Shown: in pieces, positions 26,961 through 36,588 of the stretch | How positions within the stretch are numbered: position 1 is the stretch's first letter | How the letters are laid out: each line of letters begins with the position of its first letter | Assembly: GCF_000710775.1 (NCBI RefSeq) | Contig: NZ_JOJP01000001.1 | Location: 1,937,825 to 2,001,824 of the forward strand | Direction of reading: 5' to 3' | DNA length: 64,000 nucleotides | Source of the DNA: Endozoicomonas elysicola | Lineage (GTDB): Bacteria > Pseudomonadota > Gammaproteobacteria > Pseudomonadales > Endozoicomonadaceae | Made by a program: the position numbers and the translations under genes | Notes under the pieces: model-generated | Told to the model about the DNA's origin: nothing | Databases searched by the model: none | What the model saw: the letters and a program-made list of their open reading frames with translations, nothing else

Positions 26961-29105
26961 ATGGGCTTTATAAGAAATACCCTGATAATCCTGTCCCTGT
27001 TGCTGGCGCTTACTTTTCAAGCGTTGGCGAACTGGTCATCCGAGGAGCCCCAAACCCGAAAACATGTGGTGCGCCCTAAGGAGACTCTGGAAGTTATTGC
27101 GGGCAGTTACGGGTTTGAGGTGAATGAACTGGCCCGCTATAACAAACTTGATTCTACTCAGGAGTTGCGGGTAGGACAGGTTATCTACTTCCCATCCAAC
27201 ATTGCACAGGAGCAGCCCGATCTTCCTTCAGTCGATCAGGGAAGACCTCTGGATGCCAGAACTTTTCCCAATTCAGTCGGTGCAACTGTTGAGGCAGAGA
27301 GCGCACGATTAATGCCGCTTTTGGATGGGGAGCAGTTGTCAGGGAAAGAGTCAGACCTCTCCAGGTACGGCAGTCAGGTTCATTATGCTTCGTCTTCTGA
27401 CTTTGATTATAACTTTGCTCAGAAAAATACGCGTCAGAATATGGCGCCAGACGCCCGCCGCTCTGCAAACCTCTATATGATGCAGTCGCAGACACCAGGC
27501 GACAATAAAATGGTTATTTCTGCAGAGGATGCTATCCGCGATGCAATAGACGACTTTGAGGATACTATCGGTGATGATGAGTCGCCTGCTCTGGCCGCTT
27601 TTGGCGTTCGTCCTTATGCTTATTTTGGGAATGGGGACAGCTTGAAGGAAGTCTTACAAAATTTTGCTGCCAGCTATTACATGCCAGTTATTATTGCGGA
27701 TACGGTTGAAGGGCAGGTCAATGGCAAGATTGGTCCTATGACCCCAGTGGACTTTCTGGATCATTTGGCAAATATCTATGGTTTCATCTGGTATTTTGAT
27801 GGGCATACACTGTTTGTTTATGATGGTAGCTCTTCCAGCCAGCAGATTATCAGTCTGAGTTATTTACCTATTAACCAGCTAAAGAAAACACTGAAAAAGA
27901 TCGGTATCTGGGATGGTCGATTTTTCTGGAAAGAGCAACCTAAGGAAGGGTTGGTATTTATCTCTGGTCCTCCCCGCTATATTGAGTTGGTTTCCCAAAC
28001 CGCCATGTTACTGGATGCTAAAGAGGGGGAGCGTCAGAAGAGTAAACTTACTGTGCGCACTTTCCCGCTCAAATACGCCTGGGCTACCGATAAGTCGTTT
28101 ACCTTCAGAGGGCAGCAACTAACGGTTCCAGGTATTGCCACCATCCTGACAAGAATTATTAACGGCGGTGGTGTCGCTCAGGTAACAAAGCAGGGGTTGC
28201 CTAATCCATCGGTTACTCCGGCAGAGAGTGTCAGTACATCCGGGGAGTCCAAACCTATGGATGGCTCAGAGTCAGCCGCTATGGAACAGTTAAATGCCGG
28301 GGCTGTAGCTGATGATATTTATATTAATGCGGATCCACGATTGAATGCGATCATTGTGCATGACCTTGAATCCAAGATGCCAATGTATGAAGAGCTCATC
28401 GCTTCACTGGACAAGCCCACCTCTCAAATAGAGATCAGTGTTTCAATTATTGATATCAATACTCAGGATCTGCAGGCTTTGGGAGTCGACTGGAATAATT
28501 CTGGCAGCTCAAGCGACAATCAGTTCTCTTTTACCCCCAACACAACTGCGGATTACACAACCATAGTATCCAGTGCCCTCGGCTCGTTTAATGCAAGACT
28601 GCAATTTCTTGCCGATGAGGGGAGAGCTAAGATTGTTTCAAGGCCATCAATCCTGACACTTGATAATATTGAAGCTATTCTCGACAACAGCAGTACGTTT
28701 TATGTCTCAGTGGCGAGTAATGAGGACTCGGAATTATTCCCTGTTACATCAGGAACAGTTGTCCAGGTTACACCAAGAATTGTTCGTGAAGATCATGGCA
28801 GAAGCATTCATATGAGTGTCAATATTCAGGACGGTACTGGCAGTCAGGGAACTGAAGAAATAGGCCAGAAACTGCCTGAAATTACCAATAGCTCAATTAA
28901 TACCCAGGCGATTATCAGTGAACAGGAGAGCCTGTTAATTGGAGGGTTTTACAAAGAGCAGAATGAAGAAAAGCTCTCAAAGGTACCTCTCCTTGGAGAT
29001 ATCCCGGTTCTTGGTCATTTGTTTCGAGCGGAGTCAACTTCCAAGATCAAGCAGGTACGTTTATTCCTGATAACACCTCGAATCATTGGTACAAAACAAA
29101 CCTGA
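26961..29105 (+). CDS. sctC: T3SS outer-membrane secretin SctC with N-terminal LysM domain
   Basis: A 714-residue secretin. A Sec signal peptide (1-23) is followed by a LysM-like domain (about 34-78: HVVRPKETLEVIAGSYGF to LRVGQVIYFP), which is unusual for SctC. After a linker come the T3SS N0 domain (YAYFGNGDSLKEVLQNFAASY) and N1/N3 modules. The secretin barrel (about 500-710) has the C-terminal hallmarks VPLLGDIPVLGHLFRA. It forms the outer-membrane ring. GGAGG lies 10 bases before the ATG. glpD starts only 18 bp after its stop. Confidence 0.93.
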   Translation: MGFIRNTLIILSLLLALTFQALANWSSEEPQTRKHVVRPKETLEVIAGSYGFEVNELARYNKLDSTQELRVGQVIYFPSNIAQEQPDLPSVDQGRPLDARTFPNSVGATVEAESARLMPLLDGEQLSGKESDLSRYGSQVHYASSSDFDYNFAQKNTRQNMAPDARRSANLYMMQSQTPGDNKMVISAEDAIRDAIDDFEDTIGDDESPALAAFGVRPYAYFGNGDSLKEVLQNFAASYYMPVIIADTVEGQVNGKIGPMTPVDFLDHLANIYGFIWYFDGHTLFVYDGSSSSQQIISLSYLPINQLKKTLKKIGIWDGRFFWKEQPKEGLVFISGPPRYIELVSQTAMLLDAKEGERQKSKLTVRTFPLKYAWATDKSFTFRGQQLTVPGIATILTRIINGGGVAQVTKQGLPNPSVTPAESVSTSGESKPMDGSESAAMEQLNAGAVADDIYINADPRLNAIIVHDLESKMPMYEELIASLDKPTSQIEISVSIIDINTQDLQALGVDWNNSGSSSDNQFSFTPNTTADYTTIVSSALGSFNARLQFLADEGRAKIVSRPSILTLDNIEAILDNSSTFYVSVASNEDSELFPVTSGTVVQVTPRIVREDHGRSIHMSVNIQDGTGSQGTEEIGQKLPEITNSSINTQAIISEQESLLIGGFYKEQNEEKLSKVPLLGDIPVLGHLFRAESTSKIKQVRLFLITPRIIGTKQT

Positions 29106-29123
29106 TGTTGTGTAAGGGAGGTC

Positions 29124-30653
29124 ATGTTGGACGTGGCTGAGCAGGCAACAGACTATGATCTTCTGGTTATTGGTGGAGGTATTAACGGGGTTGGTGTTGC
29201 TTACGATGCTGCGGGGCGTGGCCTAAGGGTTTGTTTGTGTGAGATGGGGGACCTGGCAGGAGCGACGTCCTCTTCCAGCAGTAAACTGATCCACGGCGGA
29301 CTTCGCTATCTTGAGCAATATGAATTTCGCCTGGTCACAGAAGCGCTAGCTGAACGTGAAGTTCTTCTGAAAATAGCGCCACATATTTCATGGCCATTAC
29401 GCTTTTATCTTCCGCACCAACCCGGATTAAGGCCAGCCTGGATGGTTCGACTAGGCTTGTTTCTTTATGATCATCTAAGTAATCGCAATACGTTGGCGGA
29501 TAGTCGTTGTTTAAAGCTTGATGCTGACAGCCCTTTAAAAAGCTCCTTCAAAACCGTGTTTGAATACTCTGATGTCTGGGTCGATGATGCTCGCTTGGTG
29601 TTACTGAATGCTCTGGGTTTGCGTGAGCGTGGTGGGAGTGTTTTTACCAGAACAAAAGTTGTCTCAGGTTCTCGTAAAAATGGTCATTGGCATATCGGGC
29701 TTAAAGACCGATTAACCGGGAGAACAGAGGAGGTAACATCCAGGGCTTTAGTCAATGCAGCCGGCCCCTGGGTTACTGATGTTCTTGACGGGTTATCCAG
29801 AGCGGCAGGTAAGACAGTACGTCTGATAAAAGGAAGTCATATTGTCGTTCCTAAAGTTTATCAGGGAGATCAGGCATACATTCTTCAGAACTACGATAAA
29901 AGAGTGGTTTTTGTCATTCCATTTCTTGGGGATTACTCTCTGATCGGTACAACGGAAGTTGAATATAAGGACGACCCTAAGGCTGTTCACTGTTCAGCTC
30001 AGGAGCGAGAGTACCTCTGTCAGGTGGTAAATGATTATTTCAAAAACTCGATTTCTATAGATGACATTCTTTGGGATTACTCAGGTGTTCGGCCATTGTG
30101 TGAGGATAAGTCCAGTAATGCGCGTACTGTTAGTCGGGATTATGCTTTTGAGCTAGAGGATGAGAATGGGAGAGCGCCTTTACTTTCAATTTTTGGGGGA
30201 AAGCTGACAACCTATAGAAAGCTTGGCGAGCATGCCATGGACAGTCTGGCTCGCTATTTTCCAATGGCTGCAACGGCCTGGACTCAAAGCTGCTTATTAC
30301 CAGGAGCCTTGACTATTGATGAGTGTCTTCAGGAATTAGGTCAGCGTTTTTCATGGTTACCTGAATCTATGGCCATTCGCTATGCTCAAAGCTATGGCTC
30401 TCTTGCATATCAGTTTCTTGATGGAGTAAGCAGTATAAGTGACTTGGGAATGGATTTCGGTTCAGGGTTATATCAACGTGAAGTTGATTACCTTATCCAT
30501 AATGAATGGGTTTTGAAAGTTGATGATTTGCTGTGGCGGAGGAGTAAGCTGGGTTTGTCTCTATGTACCGAAGAAACCTGTGTGTTGGCCGATTACATTG
30601 AGAGTCATGTCCAGATGGGGTTGGCGCAAGGTACTCTGAATCGTATTGGTTAG
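29124..30653 (+). CDS. glpD: Aerobic glycerol-3-phosphate dehydrogenase
   Basis: A 509-residue FAD enzyme (E. coli GlpD 501). The FAD motif VIGGGINGVGVAYDAAGRG is near residue 16, followed by the typical ATSSSSSKLIHGGLRYLEQ and FGGKLTTYRKLGEHAM. It oxidises glycerol-3-phosphate to dihydroxyacetone phosphate and passes electrons to quinone at the inner membrane. AGGGAGG before the ATG is strong. It is oddly placed directly after the T3SS secretin gene, with no glpF/glpK/glpR nearby. Confidence 0.95.
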   Translation: MLDVAEQATDYDLLVIGGGINGVGVAYDAAGRGLRVCLCEMGDLAGATSSSSSKLIHGGLRYLEQYEFRLVTEALAEREVLLKIAPHISWPLRFYLPHQPGLRPAWMVRLGLFLYDHLSNRNTLADSRCLKLDADSPLKSSFKTVFEYSDVWVDDARLVLLNALGLRERGGSVFTRTKVVSGSRKNGHWHIGLKDRLTGRTEEVTSRALVNAAGPWVTDVLDGLSRAAGKTVRLIKGSHIVVPKVYQGDQAYILQNYDKRVVFVIPFLGDYSLIGTTEVEYKDDPKAVHCSAQEREYLCQVVNDYFKNSISIDDILWDYSGVRPLCEDKSSNARTVSRDYAFELEDENGRAPLLSIFGGKLTTYRKLGEHAMDSLARYFPMAATAWTQSCLLPGALTIDECLQELGQRFSWLPESMAIRYAQSYGSLAYQFLDGVSSISDLGMDFGSGLYQREVDYLIHNEWVLKVDDLLWRRSKLGLSLCTEETCVLADYIESHVQMGLAQGTLNRIG

Positions 30654-30708
30654 CAGAGCAAGAAAACCTATACATTTAATTTCAATAATTTAATAAAGAT
30701 AATGCGCA

Positions 30709-31614
30709 ATGTACTCTGTTAAAGTGTTATATCAGTGTCGTCGAATTGTCGCTATTGGCGGAGGGCATGGCCTTGGCAGGGTAATGGCAAGCCTGGGCTT
30801 TCTGGGAGAGCGTCTGTCCGGTATTGTTGCTACCACTGATGATGGTGGGTCAACAGGTCGGCTCAGGGATGCCAGTGGCTGTATTGCCTGGGGGGATCTA
30901 AGAAATTGTCTGAATCAGCTTTGCTCCGACAGCCCGAATCTGGCACGAATCTTATTTGAATATCGTTTTAAAAACAGTGGCGATATCAGCGGACATAATC
31001 TTGGGAATCTGATTTTGTTGGCAATGGATCAGATGTGTGTTCGTCCATTGGATGCAATTAATTTGATTCGGCAGATGTTACAGGTAGGTGCAGAACTGAT
31101 TCCAATGTCTGAAGAGCCTGCTCGTTTGGGGGCAGTAGTAGATGGGCAGGAAGTTGTTGGTGAAACCGCAGTTGATTCTCTGGAAAAACGTCCGGAAAAA
31201 TTGATGATTTTACCCACTATAAGGCCAACTGATGAAGCGTTAGCAAAGATAAAAGAATCTGAAATGATCATCCTGGGTCCTGGTAGCTTTATGACCAGTA
31301 TTTTGCCGGCACTGCTGATTCCGGAAATCGCGGAGAGCATTCGTTCCAGTAAAGCATTGAAAGTATTTATCGGTAATATTAATCAGGAACTATCGGCCGT
31401 AGGTAAAATGCCCATCAGTGAAAAATTGTCATGGATGAACGAAATGACCGGGGTATATCCAGATGTACTGTTGTGGCCTGAAGAAAATGGGCAACCAGAA
31501 CGTCTTCAGTGTGACACACATGTTCGGCCCTTAGCTGACAGTTTTCAGCCGGGTGTTCATAGTCGGGAAGCATTAAGACAAAGCCTTGATCAGCTTGCCT
31601 CAGCCCTGTTTTAA
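30709..31614 (+). CDS. YvcK/CofD-family protein (gluconeogenesis factor, YbhK-like)
   Basis: A 301-residue protein of the size of E. coli YbhK. It carries the nucleotide-type VAIGGGHGLGRVMASL, ATTDDGGSTGRLR, WGDLRNCLNQL and SGHNLGNLILLAM, all hallmarks of the YvcK/CofD-like family. In Bacillus YvcK is needed on gluconeogenic carbon sources and for cell shape and binds UDP-sugars; the enzymatic role is unknown. It follows glpD by 55 bp and converges on the polysaccharide operon. Confidence 0.9.
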   Translation: MYSVKVLYQCRRIVAIGGGHGLGRVMASLGFLGERLSGIVATTDDGGSTGRLRDASGCIAWGDLRNCLNQLCSDSPNLARILFEYRFKNSGDISGHNLGNLILLAMDQMCVRPLDAINLIRQMLQVGAELIPMSEEPARLGAVVDGQEVVGETAVDSLEKRPEKLMILPTIRPTDEALAKIKESEMIILGPGSFMTSILPALLIPEIAESIRSSKALKVFIGNINQELSAVGKMPISEKLSWMNEMTGVYPDVLLWPEENGQPERLQCDTHVRPLADSFQPGVHSREALRQSLDQLASALF

Positions 31615-31637
31615 TCTGGTGCTTTTATAAAAGAAGC

Positions 31638-32279
31638 TTATTGCCCACGACCTGTAATCATAACTACGATGGTCTTGAACATCACATAAATATCCATTTT
31701 CAGCCATTCCCAGGGACTGCTTAAAGCCAGTGCATAGGCATGGTCATAAGCGACTTTATTTCTTACATCATTAAGCGTCTCATCATAGCCCATGTTGACT
31801 TGAGCAAGGCCAGTAATCCCGGGAACAACATCAAAGGTTCTTTCTGAATAAAAGGGTATATTGTTTTCCAGTTTATTGTACATTCCAGGCCGCTCTGGCC
31901 TTGGTCCTACCATGGACATATCGCCTACAAGAACATTCCAAAGCTGGGGTAGTTCATCAAGACGTGTTTTTCTTAGAAAATTACCAATTTTGGTAATTCT
32001 TGGGTCGTTTTTCTGAGCCCATACTGGCCCTGTTCCTTCCTCAGCATCGTTGCGCATCGTTCTGAATTTTTTCATCATGAATAAACGTATGTAGTATTCC
32101 TTTTGATAACCAATACGCATCTGCTGGTAAATAATAGGCCCTGGGCTATCCAGCCTAATAGCCAGTGCGATAATGGGAAATAGCGGCAGGGTTATTAACA
32201 GTCCGACCAGTGCTATAAGAATATCCATTAACCGCTTTCCCATAGATGCGATTGGGTGGACATAGGTTGATTCTTTCAT
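31638..32279 (-). CDS. Initiating undecaprenyl-phosphate sugar transferase (SypR-like)
   Basis: A 213-residue polyprenyl-phosphate sugar-1-phosphate transferase. One N-terminal membrane hairpin ([20 protein letters not shown]) is followed by the conserved catalytic part: [24 protein letters not shown] and VGPRPERP. It loads the first sugar phosphate onto undecaprenyl phosphate. The ATG at 32279 has AAGGAG eight bases upstream; an earlier in-frame start at 32300 is weaker. It is the last gene of the minus-strand polysaccharide operon, the place of sypR in Vibrio fischeri. Confidence 0.92.
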   Translation of the reverse strand: MKESTYVHPIASMGKRLMDILIALVGLLITLPLFPIIALAIRLDSPGPIIYQQMRIGYQKEYYIRLFMMKKFRTMRNDAEEGTGPVWAQKNDPRITKIGNFLRKTRLDELPQLWNVLVGDMSMVGPRPERPGMYNKLENNIPFYSERTFDVVPGITGLAQVNMGYDETLNDVRNKVAYDHAYALALSSPWEWLKMDIYVMFKTIVVMITGRGQ

Positions 32280-32311
32280 GGGTACACTCCTTAAGTACAT
32301 TGTGAATTTTC

Positions 32312-33508
32312 TTATACTTCGTTATTAACTCGTTTCCATTGGCCCTTACTCTGGCCAGACAGATATTTAATTAACCCAATAGCCATCGCCATATGCCCGG
32401 ATACCACGTAAAAAAGCACTCTTAATATTTTGGGACCTGGCTGTGAATGCAGAGCTATATATAGAGTGGTTAGTCCATAAACGGCCAATTGACTCGAAAG
32501 AATGATCTGAAAAAAAAGAGAGTTTTGAGCGAGTAGGGCCGACGATAAAAGTGCCATTAGCAAAAACAGTGGCATGAAAGGACGAAGAAATTTACCGGAG
32601 AAAAAATTGAAGGCGACTTTGCCAAACCTGGGGTGAAGTAACCCGGCATGACGAATAGCCTGTTGAACATTGCCCGCAGCAATACGTTTTCTGCGTTGAA
32701 AGTCCATCTCATTACATGCCTGTTCGAGTTCCATCGCTATTATTCTTGGGTCGTAAAGACATCGGTAACCTTTCATAATTATTTGAACGGGAAGGGTGAA
32801 ATCATCATTGATGGTATCTGGCGGTATTAAGTCAAACAGGTCATGCCGAAAAGCATAAAATGCACCATGGACACCCAGTGTTGCCCCGAGAGTACTTTCC
32901 CGTGTTTTAATATTTCTTTGGTATTGCCAGTAGGCCTGCTCCCCAACACTGAGAGATTGAAAAAAGTGATAACTTCCACAAACAACACCCGTATTCTCAT
33001 TGCTCAGGTGTGCTGCGACGATTAACAAACTGTCAATGGATAACAGGGATGACACATCGGAGAGAGCGACGATACTGCAGCGGCTTAGGCCGATGGCTTC
33101 ATTCAATACTGCGACTTTTCCACAATTATCGGGTTTTTCCACGATGGAGAGATTCAGGTGTCTGCACTCAGGCTCAGTGAGTGTTTCTTTTGCAAAAAGT
33201 GCGGTTTTATCGGTACAGCCATCACATACCAGAATTACTCTAAGCTTATAATCCGGGTAGTCCAGAGCAGCCAGGTTTCGTATCTTTTCCTGAATGGTAT
33301 CTGCTTCATTATGTGCAGGCATGATCAGGCAGATACTGGGCAACATATGATCAAGTGGTGTGACTTGGTAGTTACGGTGATAAAAGGAGGGTAACGTGTT
33401 TTCCAACCCCTGCGTCATTAGTTTCAGGATTACGGGATAACCAATATGGTGATAAACAATCACCAGACTCACCAGTAAAAAAACGGCTAAGGCCAACCAT
33501 TCCATCAT
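32312..33508 (-). CDS. Family 2 glycosyltransferase, membrane-bound (SypQ-like)
   Basis: A 398-residue GT2 with an N-terminal membrane helix, the nucleotide-sugar part IMPAHNEADTIQEKI and VCDGCTDKTA, DXD-like ALSDVSS, the acceptor-site aspartates in INDDFTLPVQ, a QxxRR-like QRRKRIAAGN and two or three C-terminal helices. This is the layout of processive or chain-extending GT2 enzymes at the inner membrane. It overlaps the upstream glycosyltransferase by 4 bp and corresponds to sypQ in order. Confidence 0.9.
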   Translation of the reverse strand: MMEWLALAVFLLVSLVIVYHHIGYPVILKLMTQGLENTLPSFYHRNYQVTPLDHMLPSICLIMPAHNEADTIQEKIRNLAALDYPDYKLRVILVCDGCTDKTALFAKETLTEPECRHLNLSIVEKPDNCGKVAVLNEAIGLSRCSIVALSDVSSLLSIDSLLIVAAHLSNENTGVVCGSYHFFQSLSVGEQAYWQYQRNIKTRESTLGATLGVHGAFYAFRHDLFDLIPPDTINDDFTLPVQIIMKGYRCLYDPRIIAMELEQACNEMDFQRRKRIAAGNVQQAIRHAGLLHPRFGKVAFNFFSGKFLRPFMPLFLLMALLSSALLAQNSLFFQIILSSQLAVYGLTTLYIALHSQPGPKILRVLFYVVSGHMAMAIGLIKYLSGQSKGQWKRVNNEV

Positions 33509-34599
33509 ATTGGCCTCCCAAGATAGAGTTCATTGTATTGATCGATCATCCTTTCCAGATTGCAGTTTTCAACAACAAAATTTCTTGCTGACGCTTGCTT
33601 TTCAGAATTGACCCCTGTCCTGAGCTGTCTATTGAGGGCTGCTTCCAACTCCTGGGTGCTTTCGGGTTTTATCAATACGCCGCTATTGGGGTCAACCGCC
33701 TCTCTACAGCCACCAACATCGGTCATGACCACGACTCTCTGGCAAGATTGGGCCTCAAGAGGTGATAGAGGGAGCCCTTCTTGTTTTGACGCAAGGCAAA
33801 AAATATCAATTGCATGATAAAATCCGGGCATATCATCAATCACGCCCAGAAAATGCACACGCTGCTCAATATTCAGTCTTTTTGCTAATGCTCTAAGTTT
33901 TTGCTCCAGCTCACCTCCGCCAGCCAGGGCCAATTGAGTGGTTGCTGGCAGTTTTGAGAAAGCATGGAGCAGGAGGTTATGAGATTTCACTTCGGTGAAA
34001 CGAGCTGCACAGCCAACAATCGGAGCATCAGCTGGTAAATTAAGCCTATGCCTGGCAGCAACCTGGTCAGCGGGCTTAAAGTGGCTGGTATCAATACCAT
34101 TAAGAATGACTGATGGCTTGGATAGAGGAATATGTTTTCGAATATTTGTTGCAACCAGTTCAGCATCTGCGACAACGTGAGGTCTGAGCAAATGGAAGCA
34201 GGCAGATACCAGCCAGCGTCGCTTTTGGTTATTCAAATGCCAGGCATCATGTTCAGTATGAACGTGGTCACAGCCAGCCAGTTTGGCCGCAATACCACCA
34301 TAGAGAAGAGGGCCTACATGATGGGTGTGAATCACATCTACTTTGAGCTCATTGAGAAGCTGAGAGAGCTTTTTTACGGTACATACACTCAGGCCGGAAG
34401 GCTTATTTAGAAAGTGAGCTCTTTCCAGGTGCTGAATTCTTGGCCATTGATTAATGGCCTCAGATCGGGTTCCTTCAAGGCTGATAATGTGAACAGCTTC
34501 AGGGGTGTTGGCCTTTCGTTGCAGATCCAGAGCCATTGTCTCGATGCCACCTGGAGCCAGATGCTGGACAATCTGGGCAATGACGAGCGGTTTGTTCAT
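33505..34599 (-). CDS. Glycosyltransferase family 1/4 (SypP-like)
   Basis: A 364-residue GT-B enzyme. The N-terminal acceptor domain has HLAPGGIETMALDLQ and HTHHVGPLLYGGIAAKLAG; the C-terminal donor domain has VGCAARFTEVKSHNLLL, FLGVIDDMPGFYHAIDIFCL and the EX7E-like SKQEGLPLSPLEAQSC. It adds a sugar to the repeat unit on the cytoplasmic face. Both ends overlap their neighbours by 4 bp, so translation is tightly coupled. Confidence 0.9.
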   Translation of the reverse strand: MNKPLVIAQIVQHLAPGGIETMALDLQRKANTPEAVHIISLEGTRSEAINQWPRIQHLERAHFLNKPSGLSVCTVKKLSQLLNELKVDVIHTHHVGPLLYGGIAAKLAGCDHVHTEHDAWHLNNQKRRWLVSACFHLLRPHVVADAELVATNIRKHIPLSKPSVILNGIDTSHFKPADQVAARHRLNLPADAPIVGCAARFTEVKSHNLLLHAFSKLPATTQLALAGGGELEQKLRALAKRLNIEQRVHFLGVIDDMPGFYHAIDIFCLASKQEGLPLSPLEAQSCQRVVVMTDVGGCREAVDPNSGVLIKPESTQELEAALNRQLRTGVNSEKQASARNFVVENCNLERMIDQYNELYLGRPI

Positions 34600-36101
34600 G
34601 ATGGCACCTCCCCATCATTAAACCAGTCTTTCTCTGGGTCGTAGGTCAAGGTTGGAGCTTTTGGCATATTAGGTATTCTTGCCAGTACAGGAATACCAGA
34701 GATCCGCTCGATACTGTCCTGAAGCCGGAGTGTGGTATCAGATATTTCAGAGATGGCAGCAAGCCCAGTCCCTATACCCAGGCCAGCAAATAGCCCGGCA
34801 ACCACAAACAATGAGGCTGGTAGCTGATTGGGACTGCTGGGGGTGAATGGTTCGTCAATGATCTTTACTTGTTCCGATTCCTGGTAAGCACTCAGATCTT
34901 CGGTTACTTTTGCCATTACATAGCGGTTAAGAAAGTCATCATAAAGCTTCTGCTTGATGCCAAAGTCTCGCTGAAGCTCTACCAGGGTTCTTTCTACTTC
35001 CGCAAATTGCTGTACTTTGTTCTGAAGCTGATCGGTTTGTTCCTTTATATTTTTTACTTCGTTCTCAAGACTGTTTACTTTGGCTTTGGCATCCTGAACG
35101 GCCTGAAGCTGAGAGGCAAGTATTGTAGTCTGTCCTCCCTGTGGGTTATCCATTGAGACTGAGGGGGTTGATGACGCCAGATTCCAGAGGCGTTGAACAT
35201 CTTCTGTCTTAAGCTTGCTGCTTTCAGTGATCATTCTCTGGCGTTCTTTTTTTAGCCGATCAAGCTCTCTGACTGAGGCCTGAACTTTACTGTGCTTTTC
35301 TGTGTAGCGGGAACGAAGCATACTGAGCGTGGTGCGGGTATTGATGATCCGCTCCTCAAGCTTGCCGATTACGGGGTTGGTTTGAGCCAGGTTGCCATTG
35401 AATTCTTCCATCGCCGCTTTTGCGCCGGCAAGCTCTGTCTGCTTCTCCATTAATAATTGGCGAAGCTCTGCCAGTCGAGTGACATTCGCCTTGTGTAGCT
35501 CAGGCAGCTCCAGTGCATATCTGGCTTTGTATTCAGATAACTTCAGTTCAGCATCAGTCAGTTCTTTGTGCCTGCTATCTACCTGATCCTTAAGAAACTG
35601 GGTGGAAGCCACCTGCCATGATTTCTGGGGTGCCTGAACCAATGTAAGGAAATGCTTTGTAACTTTGGTCAGTAGCTCTTTAATGTCTGTTTTATTCTCA
35701 CTGCGATAATAAATTTTGACCAGGTCTCCACCAAATACGATAGATAATGACCGTGAAAGCTCATCAATCGCCTCATCAATTTGTTCTTCAGAAGATTTAT
35801 AATCGATAAACCCGACAGCCTTGGCGACTCCTTTTAACACCTTGCGGCTCTTAAGCAGTATTTTCAGTGCTAACTGTCGTTCTTCAAGGTTGGTAGAAAT
35901 GGTGAAATCTTCCAAAATTGGATTGAGTTCGGTGGTATTTTGAAGAAGTATCGTTGTATGAGCCTCATAGAATTTCGGAGCCATGAAACTGGCAAAGAAA
36001 CCGACAATTGGCATGATGAGAATTGGAACGCAAATTGTGTATCGCCTCCGCCAGGCTGCACTGAGAAGGCGAAACAGGTTTCTCAGGATTTCACTGGACA
36101 T
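34596..36101 (-). CDS. Polysaccharide chain-length protein, Wzz/GNVR type (SypO-like)
   Basis: A 501-residue protein with an N-terminal membrane helix (about 23-44), a Wzz domain (PKFYEAHTTILLQNT), a long periplasmic coiled coil (about 195-400), a GNVR-like segment (RTLVELQRDFGIKQKLYDDFLNRYVMA region) and a second membrane helix (about 428-450) after the proline-rich PFTPSSPNQLP. It lacks a C-terminal kinase domain. It regulates polymer length and export with the outer-membrane channel. Order corresponds to sypO. Confidence 0.92.
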   Translation of the reverse strand: MSSEILRNLFRLLSAAWRRRYTICVPILIMPIVGFFASFMAPKFYEAHTTILLQNTTELNPILEDFTISTNLEERQLALKILLKSRKVLKGVAKAVGFIDYKSSEEQIDEAIDELSRSLSIVFGGDLVKIYYRSENKTDIKELLTKVTKHFLTLVQAPQKSWQVASTQFLKDQVDSRHKELTDAELKLSEYKARYALELPELHKANVTRLAELRQLLMEKQTELAGAKAAMEEFNGNLAQTNPVIGKLEERIINTRTTLSMLRSRYTEKHSKVQASVRELDRLKKERQRMITESSKLKTEDVQRLWNLASSTPSVSMDNPQGGQTTILASQLQAVQDAKAKVNSLENEVKNIKEQTDQLQNKVQQFAEVERTLVELQRDFGIKQKLYDDFLNRYVMAKVTEDLSAYQESEQVKIIDEPFTPSSPNQLPASLFVVAGLFAGLGIGTGLAAISEISDTTLRLQDSIERISGIPVLARIPNMPKAPTLTYDPEKDWFNDGEVPS

Positions 36102-36588
36102 TCTTACCCCCTACAGCGTGAATAGTCGCTGAATCAAGATCGAGCTCTGGTTGGTAGATCAGCTCAATCTCTTTGCTGTATTGAGCCAATATTGCTTTCA
36201 GGCTCTGGAGTCTTGACCATGAATCATTGAGTGTTTTGAATGGTTCTCCCGCTGAAGATGGGGCAACTGAAATAATAATATTCAGGCGCTGGCTTTCAGG
36301 TAAGGATTTAAAAAAGAGATCTATAACTTGCCTATGCTGGGTATTAACTTGTAATTCTTGTTGATTAAAACTGATGGATAGCTGGCGGCGATACATATCC
36401 TTTGATATGGGTAATGCGTTTTCAGCCTGATTCATTTTTTCGATGACATCAGAAAGCTGCTGAGTAGAATGAGCCTGCTTCTTTTCCATTAACGTCTGAA
36501 AACTGGATGATACGCTACACCCAGCTAACCATGGCAAGCAAAAACATAGCATTGTGGCAAAGGTACGGGATCCATATCGCTTGATCAC
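36091..36588 (-). CDS. OmpA-like lipoprotein of the polysaccharide operon
   Basis: A 165-residue lipoprotein. The GTG at 36588 with AGGGA upstream places the signal peptide correctly (FATMLCFCLPWLAGC lipobox); longer in-frame starts up to 36681 would bury it. A short coiled region is followed by an OmpA/MotB-like C-terminal fold (INIIISVAPSS-type strand, then RLQSLKAILAQYSKEIELIY). It may tether the export machine to peptidoglycan, as suggested for SypB. The 3' end overlaps the chain-length gene by 11 bp, and a 221-bp gap upstream may hold an internal promoter. Confidence 0.7.
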   Translation of the reverse strand: MIKRYGSRTFATMLCFCLPWLAGCSVSSSFQTLMEKKQAHSTQQLSDVIEKMNQAENALPISKDMYRRQLSISFNQQELQVNTQHRQVIDLFFKSLPESQRLNIIISVAPSSAGEPFKTLNDSWSRLQSLKAILAQYSKEIELIYQPELDLDSATIHAVGGKNVQ

